From NCBI RefSeq assembly GCF_910594985.1, contig NZ_CAJVCE010000034.1, positions 1 to 56,730 on the forward strand: 56,730 nucleotides of DNA, written 5' to 3'. Source of the stretch: Paenibacillus allorhizosphaerae. Its GTDB lineage: Bacteria > Bacillota > Bacilli > Paenibacillales > NBRC-103111. Below the pieces are notes generated by a model. It saw only the letters and a list, made by a program, of their open reading frames with translations. It was not told the DNA's origin and searched no databases. Shown in pieces: positions 34,033-42,021 of the stretch; the first letter of the stretch is position 1; each line of letters begins with the position of its first letter. The translations under genes were made by a program, and so were the position numbers.

Positions 34033-35001
34033 ATGGAGCATTATGTTGGCGTAGATATCGGCGGGACCAATATCGTGTGCGGTTTGACGGACGGAACAGG
34101 AAACGTGCTGAAGACTTCTAAAATGGCTACGGAATCAGGTAAAGGCAGCGCACATGTCGTGCGCCGGATCGGGGAAGCGATAAGCCAGCTTGCAAAGGAA
34201 GCCGGTGTGTCGGTGAAGGCGGTCGGCATCGGTGTGCCCGGGTTCGTCGACCATAAACAGGGGATTTCCGTTTTGGCGGTCAATCTAGGATGGAAAGATC
34301 TTCCACTGGCAGACAACGTCAGTCGCGAATTGGACGGTATCCCGGTATTTGTGAACAACGACGTACGCATGTATACATATGGGGAAGCGGTCGCCGGAGC
34401 AGGCCGCGGCTATAGCCATGTGCTCGGCATTACGCTCGGGACGGGGCTCGCCGCTGCGATGATTAACGATGGCCAGCTGTATTACGGCGCGGGGGGACGC
34501 GCCGGCGAGCTTGGGCATATCGGGATGGAAAACATTCCTTACCGGTGCAATTGCGGGTTGACCGGCTGTCTGGAGACAGCCGTATCGGCGAGCGGCATCG
34601 CCCGTCAAGCGAAAGAAGCCGTTGCCCAAGGCAAACAAACGCTGCTCGCGCAGCTATTTCCTGGCGAACAACTGGACCGCCTGACGGCTGCGGACGTATC
34701 GCGTGCGTATGATCAGGGAGATGCTGTGGCCCGTGAAATTATGGAGCATACCGGCAAGCTGCTTGGCAAAGGGCTGGCTTCCGCCATCACTTTGTTCAGC
34801 CCGGATGTCATTGTAATCGGCGGCGGAGCGGCGCTTGCCGGAGATCGTCTGTTCCGGCCTATGCGAGAGGAACTGGAACGTTCGGCGCTTGATTTTTACT
34901 GGAAAGATCTTCACATCAAGGCCGCCGAGCGGAACGAGGATGCCGGCGTTGTCGGCAGCGCGCTTTATGCCAAAGAACGGGCAGAGGGGCAGCAGGCATA
35001 A
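34033..35001 (+). CDS. ROK family sugar kinase (glucokinase-like)
   Basis: 322 aa ROK kinase. GVDIGGTNIVCGL for ATP, VNNDVRMYTYGE with the catalytic Asp region, ITLGTGLAAAMI, GRAGELGHIGM for sugar contact, and zinc motif CNCGLTGCLET. Closer to glucokinase-type ROK proteins than to the NanE-linked one at 6460, but the Asn-Asp-Ala-Asn of glucokinases is NNDVR here, so specificity is open. ATG at 34033 follows AAGAGGAGA about 10 nt upstream. Confidence 0.85.
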   Translation: MEHYVGVDIGGTNIVCGLTDGTGNVLKTSKMATESGKGSAHVVRRIGEAISQLAKEAGVSVKAVGIGVPGFVDHKQGISVLAVNLGWKDLPLADNVSRELDGIPVFVNNDVRMYTYGEAVAGAGRGYSHVLGITLGTGLAAAMINDGQLYYGAGGRAGELGHIGMENIPYRCNCGLTGCLETAVSASGIARQAKEAVAQGKQTLLAQLFPGEQLDRLTAADVSRAYDQGDAVAREIMEHTGKLLGKGLASAITLFSPDVIVIGGGAALAGDRLFRPMREELERSALDFYWKDLHIKAAERNEDAGVVGSALYAKERAEGQQA

Positions 35002-35222
35002 CGAACGGAAACACAAAAAGAAATGGAACCGTCACTGTCATGAATCGACCGGTTCCATTTCTTTTTGTGCTTTTGCTCGAGTTTTCGCGTCTTCTCGTGC
35101 AGTGTGGGCGTCGTTCGTTCCGCGGGTACAATCCCGTTCCAGCTGCCTCTTTTCCATTCCGGATTCAACTTGCCTTGCCTCTCCGCTTTCATTCTTTGCT
35201 TCTTGGACTCACTTCGTGCCAT
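34965..35222 (-). CDS. Small basic protein (YqkK-like) whose end lies in a terminator
   Basis: 85 aa frame starting MARSESKKQRMKAERQGKL, with RGSWNGIVPAERTTPTLHEK and ending near EQKHKKKWNRS, which resembles small basic Bacillus proteins (YqkK by weak recall). The last ~25 residues are coded by the far arm of a long perfect hairpin and the antisense of the ROK gene end, and are probably an extension past the family's usual end. ATG at 35222 has AGGAGGT about 4-8 nt upstream. Confidence 0.55.
   Translation of the reverse strand: MARSESKKQRMKAERQGKLNPEWKRGSWNGIVPAERTTPTLHEKTRKLEQKHKKKWNRSIHDSDGSISFCVSVRYACCPSARSLA
35012..35074. terminator. 20-bp perfect palindromic bidirectional terminator
   Basis: CACAAAAAGAAATGGAACCG is repeated in inverted orientation on the other side of a ~19-nt loop, giving a 20-bp perfect stem ending in T-rich arms in both directions. 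It lies between the convergent ROK gene and small basic-protein gene and overlaps the coding end of the latter. Confidence 0.82.
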
Positions 35223-35435
35223 GTCCGGCACCTCCTATTAAAGTATCTCCCTTACTATAGCACGAGACGATTCGTTATGAAAACCGGCGCTTGCATCATA
35301 TGACAGTTTTCGGACAAGTGTCGCCGCAGCGTTGTGCTGTTTATAGTCTTCATGGTAAGCTAGTGGTTGTGCCGGGGATGTGCCCGGTGCCCGGACAAGC
35401 CATTCACGCTTCGGCTGCCCGGAACATGGAATGTA

Positions 35436-35777
35436 ATGGAGTGGTTCGCCTTGACATACGATACAATCTATTGGATGGTTTTGGGGGCATCGTTCGTGCT
35501 TACGGGAATCGTAGGCGTGCTCGTGATGCTCAAAACGGAAAAGCTGCTGTTGTCATTCATAGCCGGCTCGCTGATCAACATATTGATTATCGGCGCGGCC
35601 TGGTGGTGGTGGTCCACCATGTTCGCAGGAAATGAACAGCAATTTTCGCGACAGTTCGGGCTATTCGGCTTTGGGGTATGCTTCGTAAACAACGAGGTGC
35701 TGCTCTTTTTTGCCCAGTTGATTATGAAACGAAAAGTAGCGTTTACGTACAAGCCGGATAATCCGGACGATCTGTAA
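35436..35777 (+). CDS. Three-span membrane protein of unknown function
   Basis: 113 aa. Spans around residues 12-35, 43-66 (with AAWWWW) and a third, weaker one near 80-97, ending in a polar tail KPDNPDDL. The start is ambiguous: ATG at 35436 has little upstream, while TTG at 35451 follows GGAG by 9 nt. No family recognised. Followed by a clear terminator. Confidence 0.6.
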   Translation: MEWFALTYDTIYWMVLGASFVLTGIVGVLVMLKTEKLLLSFIAGSLINILIIGAAWWWWSTMFAGNEQQFSRQFGLFGFGVCFVNNEVLLFFAQLIMKRKVAFTYKPDNPDDL

Positions 35778-35866
35778 CATAACTGTAATCTGATGTTCAT
35801 CAGCCATTAATGTTGGAGGGATATAATCATAGTCGACCCCCTTTTTTAATATATATCCCTTGACAG

Positions 35867-35896
35867 CCTACAATCGACATGATTGTAGGTTTTTTG
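35867..35896 (+). terminator. Intrinsic terminator (plus strand)
   Basis: CCTACAATC (35867-35875) pairs with GATTGTAGG (35881-35889), loop GACAT, followed by T7. Confidence 0.9.
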
Positions 35897-35934
35897 TTTT
35901 GCGATTCGCGCAGTCGCTTGAGGGGGGACAGCAC

Positions 35935-35972
35935 AAAAAGACCGCAGGACTTGTCGAGCCCTGCAGTCTTTG
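35935..35972 (-). terminator. Terminator of the azoreductase gene
   Basis: On the minus strand AAAGACTGCAGG pairs with CCTGCGGTCTTT (one mismatch), followed by TTG; modest T-tract. Confidence 0.7.
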
Positions 35973-36034
35973 TATCGCAACGGTTACATCAGCCTTGCAG
36001 ATGTCAGTTGTCGAGTTATGTTTGGAAGGGAAGC

Positions 36035-36661
36035 TTAGAATTTGGCTGCGACTTGAGCCGTTTGTTTCAATCCTTCGCTTACAATATCCTTCGCACGGTC
36101 CGGGAATTGGTTATGTCCTTCGATCACGACGACTTCAGGGTTTTTGATGCCGATAAAGCCCATCATCGTTTTCAAGTAGTTAAGGGACATTTCAACGGAA
36201 GCCATCGGGCCTTCGGAATATACGCCGCCGCGAGCGTTCAGCAGGGCGACTTTTTTGTCACCAGCCAGACCAACCGGTCCTGTTTCCGAGTAGCGGAACG
36301 TTTTGCCGGATTGCGTAATGTAGAACAAGTAAGTCAGAAGCTGTGCCGGGATCGTAAAGTTCCACAGCGGGAACGCGAACACGACTTTATCAGCGGCGAG
36401 GAATTGATCCAAATAACGGTTGGCGAGATCCGCTGCTTTTTGCTCTGCGGCTGTCGTTTCGATGCCTTTGGCTTGCTTGAACAAGCCGGTCATCATCTCG
36501 GCGTCGAAGTACGGAAGCTCGGTCTCGAACAAGTCCAGCTCTTGGATTTGATCGTTCGGATTTGCTTCTTTATACGTATGCAGGAATGTTTCATACATTT
36601 GAACCGAGACCGCTTGCTCTGCAGGTCGGTTATTCGCTTTTACAAAAAGAACTTGTGACAT
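36035..36661 (-). CDS. azoR: FMN-dependent NADH-azoreductase
   Basis: 208 aa flavodoxin-fold oxidoreductase. N-terminal VLFVKANNRP, FPLWNFTIPAQLLTYL (FMN site), GKTFRYSETGPVGLAGDKKVALLNARGG, and C-terminal MMGFIGIKNPEVVVIEGHN. Reduces azo compounds and quinones, contributing to electrophile resistance. ATG at 36661 is chosen: AGAGG lies 9 nt upstream, whereas the ATG at 36670 abuts that site. Its promoter carries an operator dyad, so induction by quinone- or thiol-stress through a YodB/HxlR- or MarR-type repressor is likely. Confidence 0.92.
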   Translation of the reverse strand: MSQVLFVKANNRPAEQAVSVQMYETFLHTYKEANPNDQIQELDLFETELPYFDAEMMTGLFKQAKGIETTAAEQKAADLANRYLDQFLAADKVVFAFPLWNFTIPAQLLTYLFYITQSGKTFRYSETGPVGLAGDKKVALLNARGGVYSEGPMASVEMSLNYLKTMMGFIGIKNPEVVVIEGHNQFPDRAKDIVSEGLKQTAQVAAKF

Positions 36662-36706
36662 TTGTAACATCCTCTCAAAATAATTTATTTACTTTATAAT
36701 AACAAC

Positions 36707-36751
36707 TTACTTTACGTAAGTAATGATATATAACCAACTTACAAAAGTCAA
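36707..36751 (-). promoter_or_regulatory. azoR promoter with operator at the start site
   Basis: Minus strand: -35 TTGACT (36751-36746), 17-bp spacer, -10 TATCAT (36728-36723). The predicted start (~36717) is covered by an inverted repeat TTACTT-TACGT-AAGTAA (36707-36723). This is a classic repressor placement. Confidence 0.7.
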
Positions 36752-36891
36752 GTGAATATTTTTAAATTACTTAAATGGATTGTATATCAGAAATTCCCAT
36801 TGCACCAAAGAACACTTTATGACGCTATACATTTCGGATCAACAATGGTTTAAAGGGGGAGGGAGCGGGTCATAACGATTTGACCCACGTG

Positions 36892-36946
36892 CAAAAAAGC
36901 AGGGAACCGGACCCGGAACATGCTACCGGGCAGCTCGCCTGCTTTT
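36892..36946 (-). terminator. Terminator overlapping the 3' end of the following membrane-protein gene
   Basis: Minus strand AAAAGCAGG pairs with CCTGCTTTT, with an inner CCGG/CCGG helix, then TTTTTTG. The left arm lies in the coding sequence of the gene ending at 36923. Confidence 0.75.
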
Positions 36947-37219
36947 ATCTTTCCCTTTATTGTCGAAATCGAGAAACTTGATTTCTTTCGCGTCCCAACG
37001 GAAATTGGCGATAAAAAAGCCGATACATCCGAATACGAAAAGGCGTATATATAACCATTCCTTCGTAAAGGTTTGTTGGGTTAGCCATTGGATGGCTGTG
37101 AACAGTACCGTCAGCGCGATCCCCCACAGCAGCACGCCGGATAAAAATACGTATCTGCCCTTGCCCTTCTTTCTCGTCTCCCGCCATTTGGCCGCTTGCA
37201 CTTCAGTCATCGCACTCAT
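36923..37219 (-). CDS. Two-span membrane protein of unknown function
   Basis: 98 aa. A basic N-terminus (AAKWRETRKKGKGR) precedes two spans (YVFLSGVLLWGIALTVLFTAIQW and LFVFGCIGFFIANF), then an acidic-basic tail. Its final codons KSRRAAR and stop are inside a terminator stem. ATG at 37219 has GGGAGG 12 nt upstream; ATG at 37210 is a possible alternative. No family recognised. Confidence 0.65.
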   Translation of the reverse strand: MSAMTEVQAAKWRETRKKGKGRYVFLSGVLLWGIALTVLFTAIQWLTQQTFTKEWLYIRLFVFGCIGFFIANFRWDAKEIKFLDFDNKGKDKSRRAAR

Positions 37220-37510
37220 TCGAAAGCCGATCCTCCCGTGGTTGTTGTAAGTCAATCCATTCAAGAACGTGTCCGCCATTTCCTGCTTGTTCGGAAATTG
37301 TTCACAAATATAAACGGTTCGCGGTCAACATGGCGAATATCGGATAGTGATATAGTAGTGGAAAACGTGCTTCGGCACAAACGGCAGCCGCAGCATGGGC
37401 AGGGCATTCGCATCGCTGACAGAATATTTTTCCAATTGTGACTGTTTCGCCGGATTTGGCTAATTATGGTACAATCTTTATGAATATCGGGAAAGGAATG
37501 AAGGCGGGTC

Positions 37511-38176
37511 ATGAGCAAACTTATTTTGTTTCCCCTTCTATGGTGGATTACGGGGAATCCTTTTATCGCATTGGTTGTCTTATTGATCATTTTTTACGTG
37601 TTCGAGCGCCGGTTCATCGGGCTGACGCCAAGTGTGCTCAAACCGCTGCAGCGTGGCAGGCGGCTAGCAAGACTCAAAGAAGAGCTGCGGATGAATCCGC
37701 ACCATACGACAACGAAGCTGGACATCGCGAGAATTTATATGGAGCAAAAAAAGTACGCCGCCGCGCTTGAATTGCTGCAGGAAGTGGCGGCCGTAATGGA
37801 AGAATCGGCGGAAGTTTTGTGCGAGCTCGGCATTTGCGAATTGCGGCTCGGCCGTCTTACGGAAGGAGAAACGTATCTTCTTGAAGCGCTGAATCGAAAT
37901 CCGAGAGTGAAATACGGAGAGCCGTATTTGCGGCTTGGCGAAGCTTATGCCGCCACCGATCCGGAAAAAGCGATTCGTTACCTGGAGCAGTTCCGCGAGG
38001 TGCACTCCTCTTCCTGCGAGGCTTACTACCGCCTGGGACTGCTGTATCGGCAGTTGGGACGATACGAAGAAGCCCGCCGGGCGTTCCGTGAAACGGTGGA
38101 ACTGTACCGGGGGCTTCCGAAATATAAGCGGCGTCACGAGCGCAGATGGGCGCTGCTCGCCAAATTCAAATCGTAG
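37511..38176 (+). CDS. Membrane-anchored TPR protein
   Basis: 221 aa. N-terminal hydrophobic hairpin (LFPLLWWITGNPFIALVVLLIIFYVF), a basic region, then about four tetratricopeptide repeats from residue ~60 (for example TTKLDIARIYMEQKKYAAALELL and YYRLGLLYRQLGRYEEARRAF). Probable scaffold at the cytoplasmic membrane. Its 3' end overlaps the convergent thiO gene by 11 bp. Confidence 0.8.
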   Translation: MSKLILFPLLWWITGNPFIALVVLLIIFYVFERRFIGLTPSVLKPLQRGRRLARLKEELRMNPHHTTTKLDIARIYMEQKKYAAALELLQEVAAVMEESAEVLCELGICELRLGRLTEGETYLLEALNRNPRVKYGEPYLRLGEAYAATDPEKAIRYLEQFREVHSSSCEAYYRLGLLYRQLGRYEEARRAFRETVELYRGLPKYKRRHERRWALLAKFKS

Positions 38177-39323
38177 CGGTCGCCGCTTTGAGCACTCGGG
38201 ATGGCGCATAAGGCGCCAAGTCCAGAAACGGCTGCTCGCTAAGCGCAAGCTGCTTCACGATGCGGCCGGTCACGGGCGCCAGCAAGATGCCGTTGCGGTA
38301 TTGGCCGGTCGCGAACACGAGCCCGGGCGCTTCGTCCCATACGCCAAGGAAAGGCAGCGCATCCCGGGTTCCGGGCCGCAATCCTGCCCAAGTGCGGACG
38401 AACTCGGCTTCCGCCATCCGCGGAAGCAGCTCGACCGCTTTGGCATGCAGCTCGGCGATGGTCTGCACGTGGATGCGTTTGTCAAAGCCGGCCTCAAGCT
38501 GCGACGCTCCGATAATATAGCTGCCGTCCAGCTTTGGCACAATGTAGCAGCCTTTCGTGAACACGGTGGAGCGGATCAGCGGGGCATCGGTTCGAACCGA
38601 GATGCACTGGCCCTTTACCGGGAACATCGGAAGGGAGAGACCGATCGGTTCCGTTAAAGCAGGCGTCCAGGCGCCCGCAGCCAGGACGGTCAAGTCTGCA
38701 TACAGCGGGCCTTCCGACGTTTGGACGCCGGTAACGCGTCCCGTACCCGGTTCCGAGAGCAGCCGGATCGCCGGGGTCCATTCGCGAATGCGGCAGCCTT
38801 GGTTCACGAGTGCCGCTTTCAGCGCTTCGGCGAGCCACACAGGCTGAACTTGATGGTCGGCAGGCAAATGCAGCCCGCCATGAATATCGGGCGATAATTC
38901 CGATTCCAGCCGCAGCATCTCGGACGGCTCCAGCCACTCCGCCTCCCGAATCCACGCCAATCGGCTGCGCAGCTCCTGTTCATCTTCTGCGGTCAGCGCT
39001 GCGCGCAATATTCCCTCCGCTCTGTATTGCACGGAAATTCCGCTCGCTTGTTCCAGTTCGTCCGTCCATTCGGTGTACATCCGCTGGCTGGCGCGGCACA
39101 TTTCATAGAACGGCCCCGGCTGATGCGTTTCCACCTGTGCGCCGAGCATTCCCGCCGCTGCGGTAGAAGCTTCCTGAGCCAGGCCGCCTTTGTCGAGCAC
39201 CGTGCAGCGGAAGCCCGCTTTACCGAGCTCGTAAGCGGCGGCGCAGCCGATCACCCCGCCGCCGATGATCAATGCCGAAGGCTGCGCGCCTGCGGCGGTT
39301 GTTTGATTCTTCTGTATCGTCAT
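38166..39323 (-). CDS. thiO: Glycine oxidase
   Basis: 385 aa FAD-dependent amine oxidase of the ThiO family, which oxidises glycine to the imine used for thiazole synthesis in thiamin biosynthesis. N-terminal dinucleotide motif ALIIGGGVIGCAAAYELGKAG, then AAAGMLGAQVE, the substrate-domain segments and the C-terminal TWAGLRPGTRDALPFLG and VFATGQYRNGILLAP. ATG at 39323 follows AAGGAGA by 9 nt. Second gene of a tenI-thiO operon. thiS, thiG and thiF are not in the window immediately downstream. Confidence 0.92.
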   Translation of the reverse strand: MTIQKNQTTAAGAQPSALIIGGGVIGCAAAYELGKAGFRCTVLDKGGLAQEASTAAAGMLGAQVETHQPGPFYEMCRASQRMYTEWTDELEQASGISVQYRAEGILRAALTAEDEQELRSRLAWIREAEWLEPSEMLRLESELSPDIHGGLHLPADHQVQPVWLAEALKAALVNQGCRIREWTPAIRLLSEPGTGRVTGVQTSEGPLYADLTVLAAGAWTPALTEPIGLSLPMFPVKGQCISVRTDAPLIRSTVFTKGCYIVPKLDGSYIIGASQLEAGFDKRIHVQTIAELHAKAVELLPRMAEAEFVRTWAGLRPGTRDALPFLGVWDEAPGLVFATGQYRNGILLAPVTGRIVKQLALSEQPFLDLAPYAPSRVLKAATATI

Positions 39324-39373
39324 GGAAATTCTCTCCTTGGTCCGTTCGTTCGAGCCCGGCTGCCGCCGATCGT

Positions 39374-40006
39374 TCAATGGGCGGCAAGCCGAGCGTTGTC
39401 GAGCGCTTCGCGGAACGCGGCGATTTGTCCGGCCGGCTCGGCGTGACGCAGCACCGAGGACAATACGGCGATGCCGGCAGCCCCGGCGGAAATCACCGCC
39501 TGAACGCGCTTCGGTTCGATGCCGCCGATCGCAATGACCGGAACGGGCGACGCCTTTGCCGCTGCCGCTAGCTCGTCAAGGCCGCGCGGGGCAAGGCCGG
39601 GCTTCGAGCCCGTCGCGAATACGTGGCCGAAAATCACGTAGTCGGCGCCTTGCCGGGCGGCCTCCGCCGCTTCTTCGGCCGAGTGCACCGAGCAGCCGAC
39701 AGCCATGCCGGGCGGCGCGATTCGCCGCGCTTGTGCGGCCGACAAGCTGCCGCCGGTCAGCTGCACGCCGTCGGCGTTCGCCGCCAGCGCCGCATCGAGG
39801 CGGTCGTTCAACACGACCGCCGTTTGCGGCAGCAGCGGCTTGAGCCTCGCGTGCCAGTCGACAAGCTCCCGCGCGCTGCGATGCTTCTCGCGCACATGCA
39901 GCACGTCGATGAGCGCGCCGGGGCAGCGCTCGAGAATTGCTGCGACCGCATCCAGCTCCTGCTGTCCGGTCGTAATGACATGAAGCTGAGGCCTCGCAAT
40001 TCGCAT
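39374..40006 (-). CDS. tenI: Thiazole tautomerase TenI
   Basis: 210 aa ThiE-like TIM barrel. The diagnostic VIFGHVFATGSKPGLAPRG matches TenI (FGHVFxT.xKxGLxxRG) rather than ThiE, as do LHVITTGQQ and VLHVREKHRSA. TenI converts the thiazole phosphate tautomer during thiamin synthesis. ATG at 40006 follows GGGAGGG about 8 nt upstream; the longer upstream frame has no support. 50 bp upstream of thiO and divergent from thiD. Confidence 0.88.
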   Translation of the reverse strand: MRIARPQLHVITTGQQELDAVAAILERCPGALIDVLHVREKHRSARELVDWHARLKPLLPQTAVVLNDRLDAALAANADGVQLTGGSLSAAQARRIAPPGMAVGCSVHSAEEAAEAARQGADYVIFGHVFATGSKPGLAPRGLDELAAAAKASPVPVIAIGGIEPKRVQAVISAGAAGIAVLSSVLRHAEPAGQIAAFREALDNARLAAH

Positions 40007-40311
40007 CGTCCGGACCCTCCCGAAGTGTCGTTTTACCTCATCATACTGCTGCGCGGCGGTAATCGTCAAAGTGTTTGCGGAACTTGTCATAAAATGATCA
40101 CGAACCATCCTGGACGTATCTGCGGATTGCCTTGACGCTGACGGAATGGAAGTAATAAACTTATAGGAAAAGAGACGTGCCCGAATGCGCTTGAACGATT
40201 CAGAAAGCAGGTGTGGAACGTTCATGATCAGGCTGCAAGGAAGTTCATAGCCATTCAGCGATTGCATCGGAACGATAAATAACAAGGAAATTCAGGAGGA
40301 ATCGCATCGTC
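40007..40311. other. Divergent tenI/thiD intergenic region
   Basis: 305 bp without a gene. A plausible thiD promoter is TTGACG at 40132-40137 with TAAACT at 40156-40161 (18-bp spacer). No TPP riboswitch (CTGAGA ... ACCTGAT core) is visible on either strand. AGGAGG near 40295 serves thiD. Confidence 0.5.
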
Positions 40312-41118
40312 ATGATATATAAAGCGTTAACGATAGCCGGATCGGACAGCGGCGGGGGGGCCGGCATCCAAGCCGATCTTAAAACGTTCCAAATGCTGGA
40401 GGTATACGGTATGTCGGCGCTCACCGCGGTGACGGCGCAAAATACGCTTGGCGTGCACGGCATTTACGATATGCCGCTCGAAGGAATTGCGAAGCAAATC
40501 GATGCCGTATTCGAGGATCTGGGCGTCGATGCCGCCAAGACGGGGATGCTTTCGCAGCCGCAGGTAATCGAGCTTGTGGCGGAACGGGTGCGCGCGCACG
40601 GATTGGAGCGGCTCGTCGTCGACCCGGTGATGATCGCCAAGGGTGGAGCCAGCCTGCTTGCAGAGAGCGCGCAGGACGCGCTGCGCGAGAAGCTGCTGCC
40701 GCTTGCGGCCGTCGTGACGCCAAACATCCCCGAAGCGGAAGTCATTACCGGACGGAAGATTTCGACGCTGGACGAGATGAAAGAAGCGGCGGTGTGCATT
40801 GTCAAGCAATTCGGCGCAGGAGCGGCGGTCGTCAAGGGCGGCCACAGCGAAGGAGCCCCGACCGACGTGCTGTACGACGGGGAACAATTTTACCTTCTCA
40901 CCGCCGAGCGCTACACGACGCGTCATACGCATGGGACGGGCTGTACGTTTTCGGCTGCGATTACGGCGGAGCTCGCCAAAGGACGAACGCTGCTCGACGC
41001 AGTGCATACGGCAAAACGATTTATTACACTCGCCATCCGTGATGAGCTTGGCATTGGCGGCGGTCATGGGCCGACGAACCATTGGGCGTACTGGCGTGAC
41101 GAACAGGTCAAGAAATAA
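40312..41118 (+). CDS. thiD: Hydroxymethylpyrimidine kinase / phosphomethylpyrimidine kinase
   Basis: 268 aa ribokinase-fold kinase that phosphorylates HMP and HMP-phosphate for thiamin synthesis. TIAGSDSGGGAGIQADLKTF at the N-terminus, AAKTGMLSQPQVIELVAE, VDPVMIAKGGASLL, TPNIPEAEVITG, VVKGGHSEG and the anion-hole HTHGTGCTFSAAITAELAKG with catalytic Asp/Cys region. A pyridoxine-kinase role (PdxK) of such enzymes is possible. ATG at 40312 after AGGAGG. Confidence 0.94.
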   Translation: MIYKALTIAGSDSGGGAGIQADLKTFQMLEVYGMSALTAVTAQNTLGVHGIYDMPLEGIAKQIDAVFEDLGVDAAKTGMLSQPQVIELVAERVRAHGLERLVVDPVMIAKGGASLLAESAQDALREKLLPLAAVVTPNIPEAEVITGRKISTLDEMKEAAVCIVKQFGAGAAVVKGGHSEGAPTDVLYDGEQFYLLTAERYTTRHTHGTGCTFSAAITAELAKGRTLLDAVHTAKRFITLAIRDELGIGGGHGPTNHWAYWRDEQVKK

Positions 41119-41134
41119 GGGAGCATAATCTAAG

Positions 41135-41242
41135 ATGAGCTATGAGTATTTGATGCAGGCGGTGCTGCTAATTTTTTTACTGATTGTATCCTTCCCGATC
41201 ATCGTATGGTGGTCCAAGCGGAAAAACAGGAAACGGAGATAG
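41135..41242 (+). CDS. 35-residue single-span membrane protein
   Basis: Tiny ORF: one hydrophobic helix (LMQAVLLIFLLIVSFPIIVWW) followed by a strongly basic tail (SKRKNRKRR). It lies 16 bp after thiD and 4 bp before the DUF86 gene, so it may be translationally coupled to the latter. Shine-Dalgarno weak. No family recognised. Confidence 0.5.
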   Translation: MSYEYLMQAVLLIFLLIVSFPIIVWWSKRKNRKRR

Positions 41243-41246
41243 CCCG

Positions 41247-41687
41247 ATGTATTATGTGAACCATGAACAGATCGATTTGCGGCTGGCGCAGGTGCCGATG
41301 CTGCTTGACGCCTGCCGTGAGTTGCAGGAGGAATGGGGGGCTCTCGCTCTCCGTTCGGGAGAGCTGCTGCTGCATTTGGCGCAAGAAAGGCTGCTTCACC
41401 TGGCGATCGAGATTGTCACCGATGTCGGAAGCTTATTAATTGACGCGTTTATGATGCGGGACGCGAGCAGCTATGAAGATATTATCGATATACTGGAAGG
41501 GGAAGGCGTCTTCAGCGCAGAAGTAGCAGCCACCTTCAAGGACTTGGTACAGCTGCGCAGACCGCTCGTTCAAGACTACCCCGTTCTTCGGCGGGAAGGC
41601 TTGCATCCGCTAATCTCGCGCTTGCCGGCGGCGATGCAGTCGTTTGCCGATGCGGTTCCGGCTTTTATAAGCAAAGAGAAGCTGTAG
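41247..41687 (+). CDS. DUF86 (HepT-like) protein with altered catalytic motif
   Basis: 146 aa helical protein of the HepT/YutE DUF86 family. HepT toxins carry R-x(4-6)-H in a motif like RNRLVHEY; here the corresponding segment is RRPLVQDY (R104, R105, Q109, Y111), so the histidine is replaced by Gln. No MntA nucleotidyltransferase partner is adjacent, so this is more likely a YutE-type housekeeping member than an active toxin. ATG at 41247 follows CGGAG. Confidence 0.82.
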   Translation: MYYVNHEQIDLRLAQVPMLLDACRELQEEWGALALRSGELLLHLAQERLLHLAIEIVTDVGSLLIDAFMMRDASSYEDIIDILEGEGVFSAEVAATFKDLVQLRRPLVQDYPVLRREGLHPLISRLPAAMQSFADAVPAFISKEKL

Positions 41688-42021
41688 CGGCTGACATGGA
41701 ACCAAGGATTTTTGGATCGCTTGTTGACTAGGGTATTATCCTTCTCAACTTCACTCGCCGTTGCAACATGAGCTGCTCGGAGATCCTATCCCCGGCAGCT
41801 CACTGCTGCAACCTTCGCATGATTACCCCTGTCCGTTTAATGCCGCCTGCCTCCGTTTGCGAAGATTCCCCATTCGCCGTAAAGCATTCATTTCCACAGT
41901 TAGGATTTTACATACATTTTAGTATACTAATTTACTTATGATCTGTTTTCGTATACAATAATTTTATTCATAACGTTAATTATTTTCGAAAGAATGAATT
42001 CAAACGAGGCGGTGATACCGG
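41688..42021 (+). other. Intergenic region with a perfect palindrome before the SufR-like gene
   Basis: 334 bp without a gene. A perfect 12-bp palindrome, TTAGTATACTAA, at 41919-41930 within an AT-rich stretch is the outstanding signal and is a likely operator of the downstream Cys-rich regulator or another repressor. Confidence 0.55.

Noticed and set aside
40007..40311. Possible TPP riboswitch before the thiamin genes
   Set aside because: The conserved CTGAGA and ACCTGAT elements are absent on both strands.
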